Both the position numbers and the translations under genes were made by a program. From contig JAHCMI010000031.1 of NCBI GenBank assembly GCA_019192545.1, positions 1-64,000 on the forward strand: a DNA stretch of 64,000 nt, written 5' to 3'. A model generated the notes under the pieces. It was not told where the DNA came from and searched no databases. It saw only the letters and a program-made list of their open reading frames with translations. The stretch is from Rivularia sp. MS3 (lineage in GTDB: Bacteria; Cyanobacteriota; Cyanobacteriia; Cyanobacteriales; Nostocaceae). Below, piece after piece: positions 56,218 through 64,000 of this stretch (positions within the stretch are counted from its first letter, which is position 1; every line of letters starts with the position of its first letter).

Positions 56218-56529
56218 ATGATTAGAACCTGCTATTCCTGGATACATACTTTAATATTGGCAAGTCAATATAACCCACCGAGATTTGTAGAGTTGATAAT
56301 GCTCGGTATGGCATTAATCATGTTAACAATTTCTACTTTTATTGCCGATTTGCCTTATTTAGTTTTAGGTTTAAGTTTTGTAGTTGGTGCATCAGCTTCT
56401 ATTTTGGTTAGAGAAGCAATTGCACCAACACCTCAATCACGGGTTACTAAAATTACAGCATTACTTTTACTTGTTGTTAGTATTTATGGTTTTGCTGATT
56501 TATTAAAATTATTTATTAGTTTTACATAG
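56218..56529 (+). CDS. Small membrane protein, hypothetical
   Basis: This 103-residue protein is predicted from ATG 56218 (MIRTCYSWIHTLILASQYNP). It has three hydrophobic segments: LIMLGMALIMLTISTFIA, YLVLGLSFVVGASASILV and ITALLLLVVSIYGFADLL. I do not recognise a family. The open frame reaches 56173, but those codons read through repeat-derived sequence (CCCATGCCC pattern). It follows chlI by about 130 bp of heptamer repeats. Confidence 0.6.
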   Translation: MIRTCYSWIHTLILASQYNPPRFVELIMLGMALIMLTISTFIADLPYLVLGLSFVVGASASILVREAIAPTPQSRVTKITALLLLVVSIYGFADLLKLFISFT

Positions 56530-56660
56530 TGTAACTTTTAACTCTTCTCCTAAGTCCTAAGAACTTCGAGAAGAAGCGATATTTCACGGATGAGCATGTT
56601 TAAAATGGTTGCATAAGTTCTAATCATATTATTCAGAAATTGGGGTTTTGAATTCTGATT

Positions 56661-57797
56661 TTATAAATAGGTTTTCAAAACCCTTTCCAGTATTTCGTGA
56701 GTAACATCTTGATGTTCATTTACCAAAACAACAGCAGTGATATCTTGTTCTGGAAAATATAGCATTAAAGACACAAAACCGTAAGACCAACCATTATGAC
56801 CAATTGCTTTTCCGAAACGTGTTTGATAACTTGCTATTCCTAAACCATACTTATTATTTTCATCGACAGAAACAAAATTTAGCATTTCTTTGAGCATTTT
56901 AGGAGACAGTAAAGTTTTTTCTGCAAGCAATGCATTCACAAATTTTGCGGTATCGGATGCATTTGCAACCAATCCTCCATCACCAAGCCCATTCCCTTCA
57001 TTTAAATCTTTATGACTCTCAAGAATTGCATACTTATTACTATGACTGTAACCAGTAACAATTGGTTTGAAATTTGCTTCGCGTAACTCGGTAAAAGTGT
57101 TTTTCAAACCTAGAGGATTTAAGATTTGCTGGCGTAGAACTTCAGCCAGAGATTTTCCTGTTATTTGTTCAACAATTATTTCTAAAAGTATATAGTTGCT
57201 ATCACAATATTCATATTCTTTTCCGGGTTGAACCTTTGGTTTTCTTTGATAAATTAACTGGATTGCTTCTGTTGCCGTCCAAAATTGAGAACGACTTCTA
57301 TTTTTTGTTAATTCATTAAACTTATCATCATAATAATTTACTACACCGCTGGTATGATTAAGTAGCTGTCGCAGCGTAATTTCATTGCTATAAGGAATGT
57401 TTGTACTTATACTTTGTGGTAAATAATTGTCGATCGCGTTATCTAAATCCAGCTTCTTTTGTTCTGCTAACTGCAATACCGCAACCGCAACAAAAGTTTT
57501 GCTGGCACTTGCTAATCCAAATTGGTCATTTGGCTTCATAGAAGTTTTTGATTCTAAATTGCTATAACCAGATGCTCCTATCCAGATTTCTTGCGGTCCC
57601 GAAATATACATCACTGCGCCGGGAACTTTCAATTTTTTTACTGCTTTATCTAAAGTTTTTTGCAGCTTAGATTTTGTTAATTTCTGAAAGTTTTGGTTTA
57701 ATTTTGCTTTTCCTAAACTTTCATTTATCGAATAAAGTACAGCAAATATAAAAAATATAAAAGTAGTTACTATTAATAATTTAAGATTAAATATCAT
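56661..57797 (-). CDS. Serine hydrolase of the beta-lactamase/D-Ala-D-Ala peptidase fold
   Basis: This 378-residue protein has an N-terminal hydrophobic anchor or signal (LLIVTTFIFFIFAVLYSI). The active-site motifs of the class C beta-lactamase/DD-peptidase fold are present: SxxK in LASASKTF, YxN in EYCDSNY and the HxG-type motif in GHNGWSYGF. Such proteins are DD-carboxypeptidases, esterases or beta-lactamase-like hydrolases. The substrate is unknown, and resistance should not be inferred. It works on the outer side of the plasma membrane. The gene lies alone, convergent with the small membrane protein gene. Confidence 0.88.
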   Translation of the reverse strand: MIFNLKLLIVTTFIFFIFAVLYSINESLGKAKLNQNFQKLTKSKLQKTLDKAVKKLKVPGAVMYISGPQEIWIGASGYSNLESKTSMKPNDQFGLASASKTFVAVAVLQLAEQKKLDLDNAIDNYLPQSISTNIPYSNEITLRQLLNHTSGVVNYYDDKFNELTKNRSRSQFWTATEAIQLIYQRKPKVQPGKEYEYCDSNYILLEIIVEQITGKSLAEVLRQQILNPLGLKNTFTELREANFKPIVTGYSHSNKYAILESHKDLNEGNGLGDGGLVANASDTAKFVNALLAEKTLLSPKMLKEMLNFVSVDENNKYGLGIASYQTRFGKAIGHNGWSYGFVSLMLYFPEQDITAVVLVNEHQDVTHEILERVLKTYL

Positions 57798-58478
57798 TCA
57801 GACAAGATAAATTTAATTAGCGATTATATTCTAATTCTGTTTAAACTTTTTCCTATACGTATTATTACCGAAATAACTATCTGAACTCTGTGTGCCATAA
57901 CCTATCAATGTTAATCAGAACGAGTAGTAGTAATCCTTTTCATTAATCCTGATGGATTGATTTTTATTTAAAATAGTTTTCTCCCCCTGCTTCCTCCGCT
58001 TTCCCTGCTCCCCCTGCCTGCCCTAACCTGTCAATTTTAATCAAATGGACTATTAGTAGTCCATCACATTAATTCTACGGGGTTCTAAGTTGCACAGTGA
58101 CTCGCCTTCGGATACCAAATATTTGGCGCTGTAAGCGCAACTACGAACGATGATTAACTCCTCATAACTTATGTCCTGGAATATTAAGTATTTAAAATGT
58201 GAGTATCCAACTGATTTAACAGGAAGACTTTGTTTAACTCCTAATCTTAGATGGGACAATTTATAACTTATTGTTATCAATTGTTAATGTAAAAATGTAA
58301 ACAAAATATTAAACATACATTAAATAAAAGGCTTGAAAAACTATATATCATTAAACATATTAGTATGACCGGTCGAGAGATTAAATTGACATAAAAGCAT
58401 TAAAAATATTTCTGGCTAGGTCTAATAAATAGCAAGCTCTTTTTTATAAAAACTGAAAATAAAGTTTGGGAGGACAAC
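57798..58478. repeat. Repeat mosaic upstream of the second ALDH gene
   Basis: From about 57915 to 58175 the gap holds a decayed GTAATCCTTTTCATTAATCC end, a pyrimidine-rich tract (57980-58025), an AATGGACTATTAGTAG end of the GGTCTGT family, a half TGTGG-type repeat, and a GGCGCTGTAAGCGCAACTAC hairpin arm (58126-58148). The frame 58053-58280 on the minus strand is made of these repeats. The last ~200 bp before 58479 are a normal AT-rich leader ending in GGGAGGA. Confidence 0.65.
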
Positions 58479-59948
58479 ATGGTAACAGCAACCAGTCCGG
58501 AACAAAAAATAAAAATCGGTCAAACTAAGCTGCTGATTAATAACGAATGGGTAGAAAGTATCAGTGGCAAAAGGTTTGAAACGATTAACCCCAGTACAGG
58601 AGAAGCGATTTGTGATGTTGCAGAAGCAGACGCAGCTGATGTTGATAAGGCAGTAAAAGCAGCAAAAAATGCCTTTGAAGGCGGAGTATGGCGGAATATG
58701 TCCGCAACTCGTCGCGGTGAATTGCTTTATAAACTGGCTGACTTAATTGAGCAAAATATCGATGAGTTGGCGCGGTTGGAGACTTTAGACAACGGTAAAA
58801 CCCTCAAGGATGCCTACGGTGACTTAAATTTAGTTCTGCGTTGCTATCGCTACTATGCTGGTTGGGCGGATAAAGTACAGGGTAAAACCATTCCGATTAA
58901 TGGCCCATATCTTTGCTATACACGTCACGAACCCGTGGGAGTAGTTGGTCAAATTATTCCTTGGAACTTTCCACTGTTAATGCAAGCATGGAAATTATCG
59001 CCAGCTTTAGCAACGGGCAACGTGGTGGTGATGAAAACAGCCGAACAAACTCCTCTTTCGGCATTAAGAGTCGGAGAATTAATCGTTGAAGCCGGTTTCC
59101 CACCTGGTGTAGTTAATATACTGTCAGGATATGGCCCTACCGCAGGAGCGGCGATCGCCCGTCACATGGATGTTGATAAATTAGCGTTTACGGGTTCGAC
59201 GGAGGTAGGACATTTAGTCATGGAAGCTGCCGCTAGAAGCAACCTCAAGCGGGTAACTCTGGAACTTGGTGGTAAAAGTCCTAATATCGTCTTTGCTGAT
59301 GCCGATATGGATGCAGCAATAGAAGGTGCCCACAAAAGCTTGTTTTTCAACCAAGGACAATGCTGTAATGCCGGTTCGCGGCTGTTTGTAGAAGAAAAAT
59401 GTTATGACGAATTTGTCGCTAAAAGTGTCGAGAAAGCAAAAAACCGTTTAGTTGGCAACCCCTTCGACTCTAAAACTCAACAGGGACCCCAGGTAGATCG
59501 AGATCAATTCGATAGAGTAATGGGCTACATCGAAGCGGGAATGCGCGAAGGTGCCCACATGATGTGTGGCGGACATCAAGTCGGCGATCGCGGTTATTTT
59601 ATCGAACCGACTGTATTTGCGAATGTCACAAACGACATGACGATTGCTCAAGAAGAAATTTTTGGGCCGGTAATGAGTATTATCAAATTCAAAGACATTG
59701 AAGAAGCAATTCATCTAGCAAATACTACCATGTACGGTCTTGCTGCTGGAGTATGGACAAAAGATATTACCAAAGCCCATAGAGTAGCAAATAGCGTCCG
59801 TGCCGGTACGGTATGGGTAAATTGCTATCATGTTTTCGATGCTGCCGCTCCCTTTGGTGGTTTCAAGCAGTCGGGTATGGGTAGAGAACTCGGCGAGTAC
59901 TGCTTGGAGCATTATACGGAAGTCAAAACTGTTACCGTGCAGTTGTAA
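58479..59948 (+). CDS. Aldehyde dehydrogenase (ALDH1/2-like)
   Basis: This 489-residue enzyme has the full ALDH signature set: [15 protein letters not shown], the coenzyme loop [15 protein letters not shown], general-base Glu in [18 protein letters not shown], nucleophile Cys in [16 protein letters not shown] and [13 protein letters not shown]. It most resembles the ALDH1/2 and betaine- or retinal-aldehyde group. A strong GGGAGGA lies 8 bp before ATG 58479, suggesting high translation. Substrate is not fixed by the motifs. It stands alone and is followed by a large MITE-like hairpin. Confidence 0.94.
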   Translation: MVTATSPEQKIKIGQTKLLINNEWVESISGKRFETINPSTGEAICDVAEADAADVDKAVKAAKNAFEGGVWRNMSATRRGELLYKLADLIEQNIDELARLETLDNGKTLKDAYGDLNLVLRCYRYYAGWADKVQGKTIPINGPYLCYTRHEPVGVVGQIIPWNFPLLMQAWKLSPALATGNVVVMKTAEQTPLSALRVGELIVEAGFPPGVVNILSGYGPTAGAAIARHMDVDKLAFTGSTEVGHLVMEAAARSNLKRVTLELGGKSPNIVFADADMDAAIEGAHKSLFFNQGQCCNAGSRLFVEEKCYDEFVAKSVEKAKNRLVGNPFDSKTQQGPQVDRDQFDRVMGYIEAGMREGAHMMCGGHQVGDRGYFIEPTVFANVTNDMTIAQEEIFGPVMSIIKFKDIEEAIHLANTTMYGLAAGVWTKDITKAHRVANSVRAGTVWVNCYHVFDAAAPFGGFKQSGMGRELGEYCLEHYTEVKTVTVQL

Positions 59949-59965
59949 GTTTTTAGTTGCAATTG

Positions 59966-60185
59966 AAACCTTACCCTGTGCTGACGGATATCCCTCTCCT
60001 TGTTTAGGCTACCGTGTACACAGAAGTCTTCTAAGTTTGTTTCACACGTTTAGATCCCCCCACTTCCCCCCTTTTTAAGGGGGAATCGGAATTAAAGTCC
60101 CCCTTTAAAAGGGGGATTTAGGGGGATCTTCTATATGTGTGTACACCGTAGCCAAGGTAGCCCAGAGGGAACGAGGGTAAGGTTT
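59966..60185. mobile_element. MITE-like hairpin element with nested inverted repeats
   Basis: The outer arms AAACCTTACCCT (59966-59977) and AGGGTAAGGTTT (60174-60185) enclose a GGCTACCGTGTACACA/TGTGTACACCGTAGCC pair (60007-60022 and 60138-60153, one mismatch) and a GATCCCCC..GGGGGATC core (60053-60127). The core resembles the one in the element at 43409-43475. No coding potential. Confidence 0.8.
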
Positions 60186-60389
60186 TTCGGTTAATTTAAT
60201 AAAAAGCATATTGGTGAATAGATGTTAAGTTGCAATCTTGAATGTTGATTTTTGAAGGCGCTTAGGTCATATTTACAGATGGCTTTCGTCAAAATATCGC
60301 GTTTACTTTTAGCAATCGAGTAAATACGTAAAATTTGACGTTTTATAAATAACCTCTTGAAAGGAAATGTTGAGATTGTAGGGGGAAAA
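60186..60389. other. Leader of the bilin-lyase-like gene
   Basis: AT-rich sequence without visible gene. TAGGGGGAAAAA just before 60390 is the ribosome site that decides the start. Confidence 0.5.
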
Positions 60390-60905
60390 ATGAACGGAGT
60401 TGAGTTATTTAAAAAGTCAATGGGAAATTGGGAAGGTCGTCGTTGGTATGTCTATGACAATGGCGATAAGGTAGTTCGTTACACTCAATTTAGTAATGAA
60501 GTCATACCGCAAGAGAAATTCCTCTTCCCAGAGGGGATTTCAGTACACCATAAATTCAAGGTGTGGAATATTAATGAAAGAAAGTTAGAGAACGAAATGG
60601 AGACTATTCTACATGCTTGTCCGGAACATATTGTACGTGCGGTAGGCTACTTAGGGGAAGAAAGTATTGAGTGTCCAATTACATCCGTTGGTAATAATAT
60701 GTGTCGCATGATTACTGAATATAAGAACGGTTGGACACACATGGAATTTTTTCATTTTCTAACTGCCGATGTACGGGCAAGGAATATCCGGTACGATGGT
60801 ATCAATTGTAGTGGCACGTTTCTAGAAAACCGAGTTGATGAGTTTTCAGAGGTAAATCTAGAAAACTTGCTGGATATTTGTTTATCTAATGAAAAGGAAG
60901 TTTAA
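60390..60905 (+). CDS. Calycin-type protein, CpcS/CpeS phycobiliprotein-lyase-like
   Basis: This 171-residue protein starts MNGVELFKKSMGNWEGRRWY. The (L/F)FxxSxGxW.xxR opening is the mark of the CpcS/CpeS-type bilin lyases, which have a ten-stranded beta barrel and attach phycobilins to phycobiliprotein cysteines. Further strands (YTQFSNEVIPQEKF, VHHKFKVWN, CRMITEYKNGWTHMEFF) fit the barrel. The family is likely, the lyase activity less so, because no phycobiliprotein gene is nearby. The start at 60390 follows a strong AGGGGG; the TTG 33 bp upstream is rejected. It is convergent with the next calycin-like gene. Confidence 0.65.
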   Translation: MNGVELFKKSMGNWEGRRWYVYDNGDKVVRYTQFSNEVIPQEKFLFPEGISVHHKFKVWNINERKLENEMETILHACPEHIVRAVGYLGEESIECPITSVGNNMCRMITEYKNGWTHMEFFHFLTADVRARNIRYDGINCSGTFLENRVDEFSEVNLENLLDICLSNEKEV

Positions 60906-60960
60906 GTTTTTAAGCCGATAAAAAAACTTCCAATTTTTTCCTCTATATGTTCTAAACTAG

Positions 60961-61431
60961 TTACTTCTGACGAGTTTCTTCTATATATGTAATCCCGTCA
61001 AAAACATCTCCTTGAAAAATTTGAGTACTTCGTACACGAGAGTTCGGTTCCTTAAGAGTCATTGTCTCGACGTACATATAGCGTTTCCCATTTTCAATTT
61101 TTGATGAACGGAAGATAATCGTATCATTTCCAGCATCCCAGGCTGTAGCTGAAAATTCAGGGTAATCTGAAGAACTCAAAATTAGAACTTGATTTTCAAA
61201 GCGACCTTTAAATCGGAGGGTGCGTATAGTTCCATCTTTAGAAGTATAATTATTTTCTTGATGATAATCACTCCCCGTAATGGAAATTGCAAATGTTCCA
61301 TCAAAGGTTCTTTGCAATTCACCTTGAGGACTTACTTTGATAGCTGTTCCTTGCCAAACTCCAATATGTTTATGGAAAATTTCAGGAATTTCTCGGTCGT
61401 TCTGCTTCCGATTCAACTCACTAGCAGTCAT
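60961..61431 (-). CDS. DUF3598-like lipocalin-type protein
   Basis: This 156-residue soluble protein has IPEIFHKHIGVWQGTAIKVS, an N-terminal GVWQGT followed by alternating strands (TFDGTFAISITGSDYHQENN, LRFKGRFENQVLIL, FSATAWDAGNDTIIFRSS). This is the same general pattern as the protein at 45565 and suggests a DUF3598-type calycin. Function is unknown. Its start is 79 bp from the divergent RidA gene, so they share a control region. It is convergent with the lyase-like gene. Confidence 0.65.
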   Translation of the reverse strand: MTASELNRKQNDREIPEIFHKHIGVWQGTAIKVSPQGELQRTFDGTFAISITGSDYHQENNYTSKDGTIRTLRFKGRFENQVLILSSSDYPEFSATAWDAGNDTIIFRSSKIENGKRYMYVETMTLKEPNSRVRSTQIFQGDVFDGITYIEETRQK

Positions 61432-61510
61432 AATTTTTTACCTCGCCTTTGAATTTAGATGTGATTTTTGCATCATGTTAAATAAAGTGTCAACTTCACA
61501 AAGGAATATT

Positions 61511-61906
61511 ATGAACAGGGAAAATATCATCTCTTCCCGATTATTTGAAGCTCGCGGACCGTTTTCACATGCTGTAAAAGTAAGTGGATTTAGTAACCTG
61601 ATTTTCACTTCTACCGTTGCAGCTATTGATAAAAATTGGCAGGTTATTGGTGAAGGAGACATCCGCAAACAAACAGAAGCAACTATTGTTAATCTGAAAA
61701 AAGCTTTACAAGAAGCAGGAGCGACTATTAATGATGTAGTGAAAGTCAACTGGTATCTTACCGATATCAGCCATTTTCAAACAGTGCTAGAGGTAAGAGA
61801 GCAAATGTTTGAAGGCAACAAACCAGCAAGTGCGACAATTCCTATTGGTCCCCTTGCTATTCCCGAACTTTTACTGGAAGCTGATGCGATCGCAGTTATA
61901 AAGTAG
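61511..61906 (+). CDS. RidA/YjgF family protein
   Basis: This 131-residue protein opens FEARGPFSHAVKVSGFSNLI and ends SATIPIGPLAIPELLLEADAIAVI. RidA proteins are trimeric enamine/imine deaminases that clear reactive 2-aminoacrylate, and some branches have other roles. The catalytic Arg, seen in RidA as the R in an R..(V/C)xxxxA pattern, is not obvious: here the equivalent stretch is PASATIPIG, so true deaminase activity is uncertain. AAAGGAA before ATG 61511 fixes the start; the open frame extending to 61337 is not used. Confidence 0.85.
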   Translation: MNRENIISSRLFEARGPFSHAVKVSGFSNLIFTSTVAAIDKNWQVIGEGDIRKQTEATIVNLKKALQEAGATINDVVKVNWYLTDISHFQTVLEVREQMFEGNKPASATIPIGPLAIPELLLEADAIAVIK

Positions 61907-61916
61907 AAGTTTTAAT

Positions 61917-62810
61917 TCATACAATCGTCTGGGGATGAATCAATTTGTAACCTGCGTCTTTAATCTTCTCGTTGCTGATGCGAGCATTAAGGGAGCGATA
62001 GCTGGGTTTGGTGTCATCCCAAAGAATTTTTTCTAAATTTCCGAGTTCGCAAATCTTATCGGATAATTCGCGGATGGTAAAGTTAAAATCATTAACTAGA
62101 TTAAAGATACCTCCCAATCTTCTTTGAGCTATATAATCCATAGCCGCAATCACATCGTCGAGGTGAATCCAACTAGTAAAAGTTTCACCACTTCCATCAA
62201 TATTTTTACCAGCAAGTTTGGCAAAACGCTTCATCAATTCCCGCTTGGGGCCATAAATTCCACCCAAACGCAAAATAGTAATTTTCACATCTTCACTAGC
62301 TGAATTTAGCAAAAGCTGCTCCGCTTCACTAAGTACCTGATTGTATTCGCTTTCTGTATCAACCGGGGAAGTTTCATCAACCCACTCACCGTTTTTATTT
62401 CCATATACCGAAACACTACTAAGGTAAATTAACTGTTTAACGCTTTTATTCTTCTGCAATGCTGCAACAAGATTTTTCGCCGTAGGAATATATGTTTCCC
62501 GGTATACTTGTGCATCAACCTGTTTATTGCTAATCGGAGCAATGCTCAACACTACGGTGTCTTTATCTTGCAATAGCGATTCTACAGCTTGGTAATCTTT
62601 CCCTTTCATGACTACCACTTTGGTGGCAATCTCTTTCAATTGTGCAACTCGCTCTTGTGTGGTGGTGGTTACTGTTACCGAGTGATTTTGTTTTTGATAC
62701 CAGTAACGTGAAGCAGCAGTTCCCACGTAACCGCAACCAATAATGGCAATTTTGTCTAAATTGCTGTAGTTTTGCTGCTGAATTTCAGGTTCAGTTGATT
62801 TTATATCCAT
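61917..62810 (-). CDS. NAD-dependent epimerase/dehydratase family protein (SDR)
   Basis: This 297-residue extended SDR-like protein has the Rossmann loop IAIIGCGYVGTAASRYW (GxGxxG), then VVLSIAPIS, LIYLSSVSVYGN, DTESEYNQVLSEAEQLLL and ILRLGGIYGPKRELMKRF, with SWIHLDDVIAAMDYI. The YGN and IYGP patterns are those of nucleotide-sugar epimerase-like proteins. The canonical YxxxK is replaced by EYNQVLSEAE, so catalysis is doubtful; many cyanobacterial members are annotated only as SDR. AGGA precedes the ATG at 62810. It is convergent with RidA, 10 bp apart. Confidence 0.85.
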   Translation of the reverse strand: MDIKSTEPEIQQQNYSNLDKIAIIGCGYVGTAASRYWYQKQNHSVTVTTTTQERVAQLKEIATKVVVMKGKDYQAVESLLQDKDTVVLSIAPISNKQVDAQVYRETYIPTAKNLVAALQKNKSVKQLIYLSSVSVYGNKNGEWVDETSPVDTESEYNQVLSEAEQLLLNSASEDVKITILRLGGIYGPKRELMKRFAKLAGKNIDGSGETFTSWIHLDDVIAAMDYIAQRRLGGIFNLVNDFNFTIRELSDKICELGNLEKILWDDTKPSYRSLNARISNEKIKDAGYKLIHPQTIV

Positions 62811-63112
62811 TAAATCCTGTTGGCTATTTTAATAACAAATTATAAATAATCTTGAGTCAGGTGTTAAATATATGACTTGAAAAATTTATTCTAGCTAATA
62901 GCAGTCATCATTCCCACAATATTGCTTAAGTATTGATAATTTTTATATAACTATCTCTAAAGTCCGTTAACTTCCTTGATAATAGATTGTTTTTAGTTGT
63001 ATTTAATTGCAAACTAATAACAAGATATCTCGGATTATAATCATTTTCTGCATACTTTGGGAAAATATAAATTTAGGGAATAAAAATTGAGTATTTGATT
63101 GAGCTTTATTTC
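62811..63112. other. Divergent AT-rich gap
   Basis: About 300 bp between the SDR gene and the decayed kinase. No repeat or gene seen. Confidence 0.5.
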
Positions 63113-63775
63113 ATGAAAAATAATATCTTAAAATACTGGTCTAATTTACCGATTCAGGGAAAACAATTAATTGGGTTGTTTGCCTCAGAGGTGATTTCTG
63201 TATTCGGATTTGTGGGTGTTGGTGCTTTTTTGATTGTTATTGGAGGACGCAGTGTCTTAGTTAATCAGGCAAAATCAGAACTTGCCGTTACCGAGATTAA
63301 TTACAATATTAAAATCGATCAAATGGGCTTTGGTTTTCGCGGACAATCGGATAATGCAGCAATAATTGCAGCTGCTAGAGCGCATAAAAACTCTCAATTT
63401 TTAAACTCAGATTTACAGAAACAGGCCAAAGAAATTCTTGAAAATGAAATTAAGGCTAGAAACATCGAATATGCAACTTTAGTAGGGAAAGATTTACGAA
63501 TTATTGTCAACGCTAATAATAATCGGAATGGAGAAGTTTTTAACCCAAATAATTTAGTAAGTGAAGCATTCAAAATATCCGAACAGATAAAAAGTAGTGA
63601 AATCGTTAGTTGGAAAGAATTGAAAAAAGAATCTCCCCCACTTTCATCAGGATTTGAAAAAAAGCATAAAGGTAAAATTAGTTGTACCTCTACATTAGGA
63701 GAAGGAACGGAGTTTTTGATTACTATTCCGATTAAACAGTTTTCACCTGAAGGGTGTGGAACGTCAGTTATCTAG
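63113..63775 (+). pseudogene. Internally deleted sensor histidine kinase
   Basis: This 220-residue frame starts at ATG 63113 (MKNNILKYWSNLPIQGKQLI). Residues 1-180 look like the membrane anchor and start of a periplasmic sensor domain of a cyanobacterial histidine kinase (FASEVISVFGFVGVGAFLIV, then EINYNIKIDQMGFGFRGQSD). The sequence then jumps to KHKGKISCTSTLGEGTEFLI, TIPIKQ, the last strand of a HATPase domain. The second half of the sensor, HAMP, HisKA and most of the ATPase domain are missing, so it cannot be a kinase. The reading frame is intact across the join near 63640, so this is a clean in-frame deletion; it might still make a membrane sensor stub. Confidence 0.75.
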
Positions 63776-63822
63776 CGAGCAGCAACCATTCAATAAAGAA
63801 TTCATTTTTAAGTGGTAACTGT

Positions 63823-64000
63823 TCACAACTCACTGCTGATTGATTTAATATCTTCTAAAGTTTCTATGGCGGATTTGTACCTTTCTGAAGCATGATAGCG
63901 CACCATTTTATCCAAAACTGCCGCAAAATTATCGCTGACTCTTGCCCATTCGCGCCATTCAAGATTACCGTTGTCAGGATTTGGTTGCAATTCGTGAGGT
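63823..64000 (-). CDS. Ser/Thr protein kinase, C-terminal fragment (runs off the right edge)
   Basis: The minus strand from the right edge reads PHELQPNPDNGNLEWREWAR, then VSDNFAAVLDKMVRYHASER and YKSAIETLEDIKSISSEL before a stop at 63823-63825. This is the end of the Hanks-type kinase domain common in cyanobacteria, where W..W..VS....VLDKM..YH...RY.SA.E.L is the last helix pair. Only 59 codons are in the window, so the catalytic loop is not visible. The gene continues beyond position 64000. Confidence 0.8.
   Translation of the reverse strand, partial: PHELQPNPDNGNLEWREWARVSDNFAAVLDKMVRYHASERYKSAIETLEDIKSISSEL

Noticed and set aside
56661-57797. Antibiotic-resistance beta-lactamase
   Set aside because: SxxK, YxN and HxG motifs only show the fold. 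The many DD-peptidase/esterase relatives make a resistance claim unsupported.
58053-58280. 75-codon minus-strand frame
   Set aside because: It is made almost entirely of dispersed repeat ends and a hairpin arm and has no ribosome site or protein-like composition.
61337-61510. N-terminal extension of the RidA gene
   Set aside because: These codons overlap the start of the divergent DUF3598-like gene, and AAAGGAA before ATG 61511 marks the real start.

Overview
The window is a low-GC chromosomal stretch from a cyanobacterium. The evidence is the start of psbD at the left edge, chlI near 55 kb, many HIP1 octamers (GCGATCGC), heptamer tandem repeats (STRR) in many intergenic gaps, cyanobacteria-restricted families (DUF1822, DUF928, UPF0367-like, CHAT-CHASE2, a bilin-lyase-like protein) and large sensor histidine kinases. 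The style fits a filamentous, probably heterocystous cyanobacterium of the Calothrix/Rivularia/Nostoc type. The sequence alone does not fix the species.

Layout. 0-2.4 kb: psbD start, a small conserved protein, an ABC ATPase, a NYN-domain nuclease and tRNA-Asn. 2.4-4.2 kb: gene-free repeat graveyard. 4.2-14.2 kb: three large, probably exported proteins (an ELWxxDGT-repeat protein, a TPR-CHAT protease-like protein and a TpsA-type haemagglutinin). 14-25 kb: an accessory signalling block with a lone IS630-type helix-turn-helix protein, an overlapping sigma-like/DUF1822 pair, a membrane Fe-S protein, an FHA-flavin-2Fe2S reductase, a CHAT-CHASE2 membrane protein and a DUF928 protein. 25-28 kb: a galactose/glyoxal-oxidase-like copper-radical enzyme and a Tat-exported partner. 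28.7-31.5 kb: an osmoprotectant ABC importer. 32-43 kb: an ethylene-receptor-like kinase, a tandem-GAF kinase resembling cyanobacteriochromes, an NmrA-like reductase, an RCC-reductase-like protein and a CheB-CheR-PAS-kinase-receiver hybrid. 44-50 kb: aldehyde dehydrogenase, a lipocalin-like protein, a histidyl-tRNA synthetase, alpha-carbonic anhydrase and a hypothetical. 50-54.4 kb: a pair of P-loop NTPases (one STAND type). 55-64 kb: chlI, a small membrane protein, a beta-lactamase-fold hydrolase, a second aldehyde dehydrogenase, two small calycin-like proteins, RidA, an SDR epimerase, a decayed histidine kinase and the tail of a Ser/Thr kinase.

The most interesting block is 7.5-25 kb. Two CHAT (caspase-like) proteins with intact His/Cys pairs, an adhesin-type exoprotein, a sigma-like factor coupled to DUF1822, a lone DNA-binding protein and a redox pair lie together. 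I read it as a candidate envelope-sensing and proteolysis module with its own transcription factors. This is inference from domains and proximity.

The non-coding DNA is also informative. Two copies of a ~170-bp MITE, each with terminal inverted repeats and a perfect 8-bp target duplication, lie at 33.5 and 46.1 kb. Other MITE-like elements are at 7.3, 31.7 (nested inside another repeat), 43.4 and 60 kb. Long near-perfect hairpins and heptamer arrays (one with 14 units) fill many of the remaining gaps.
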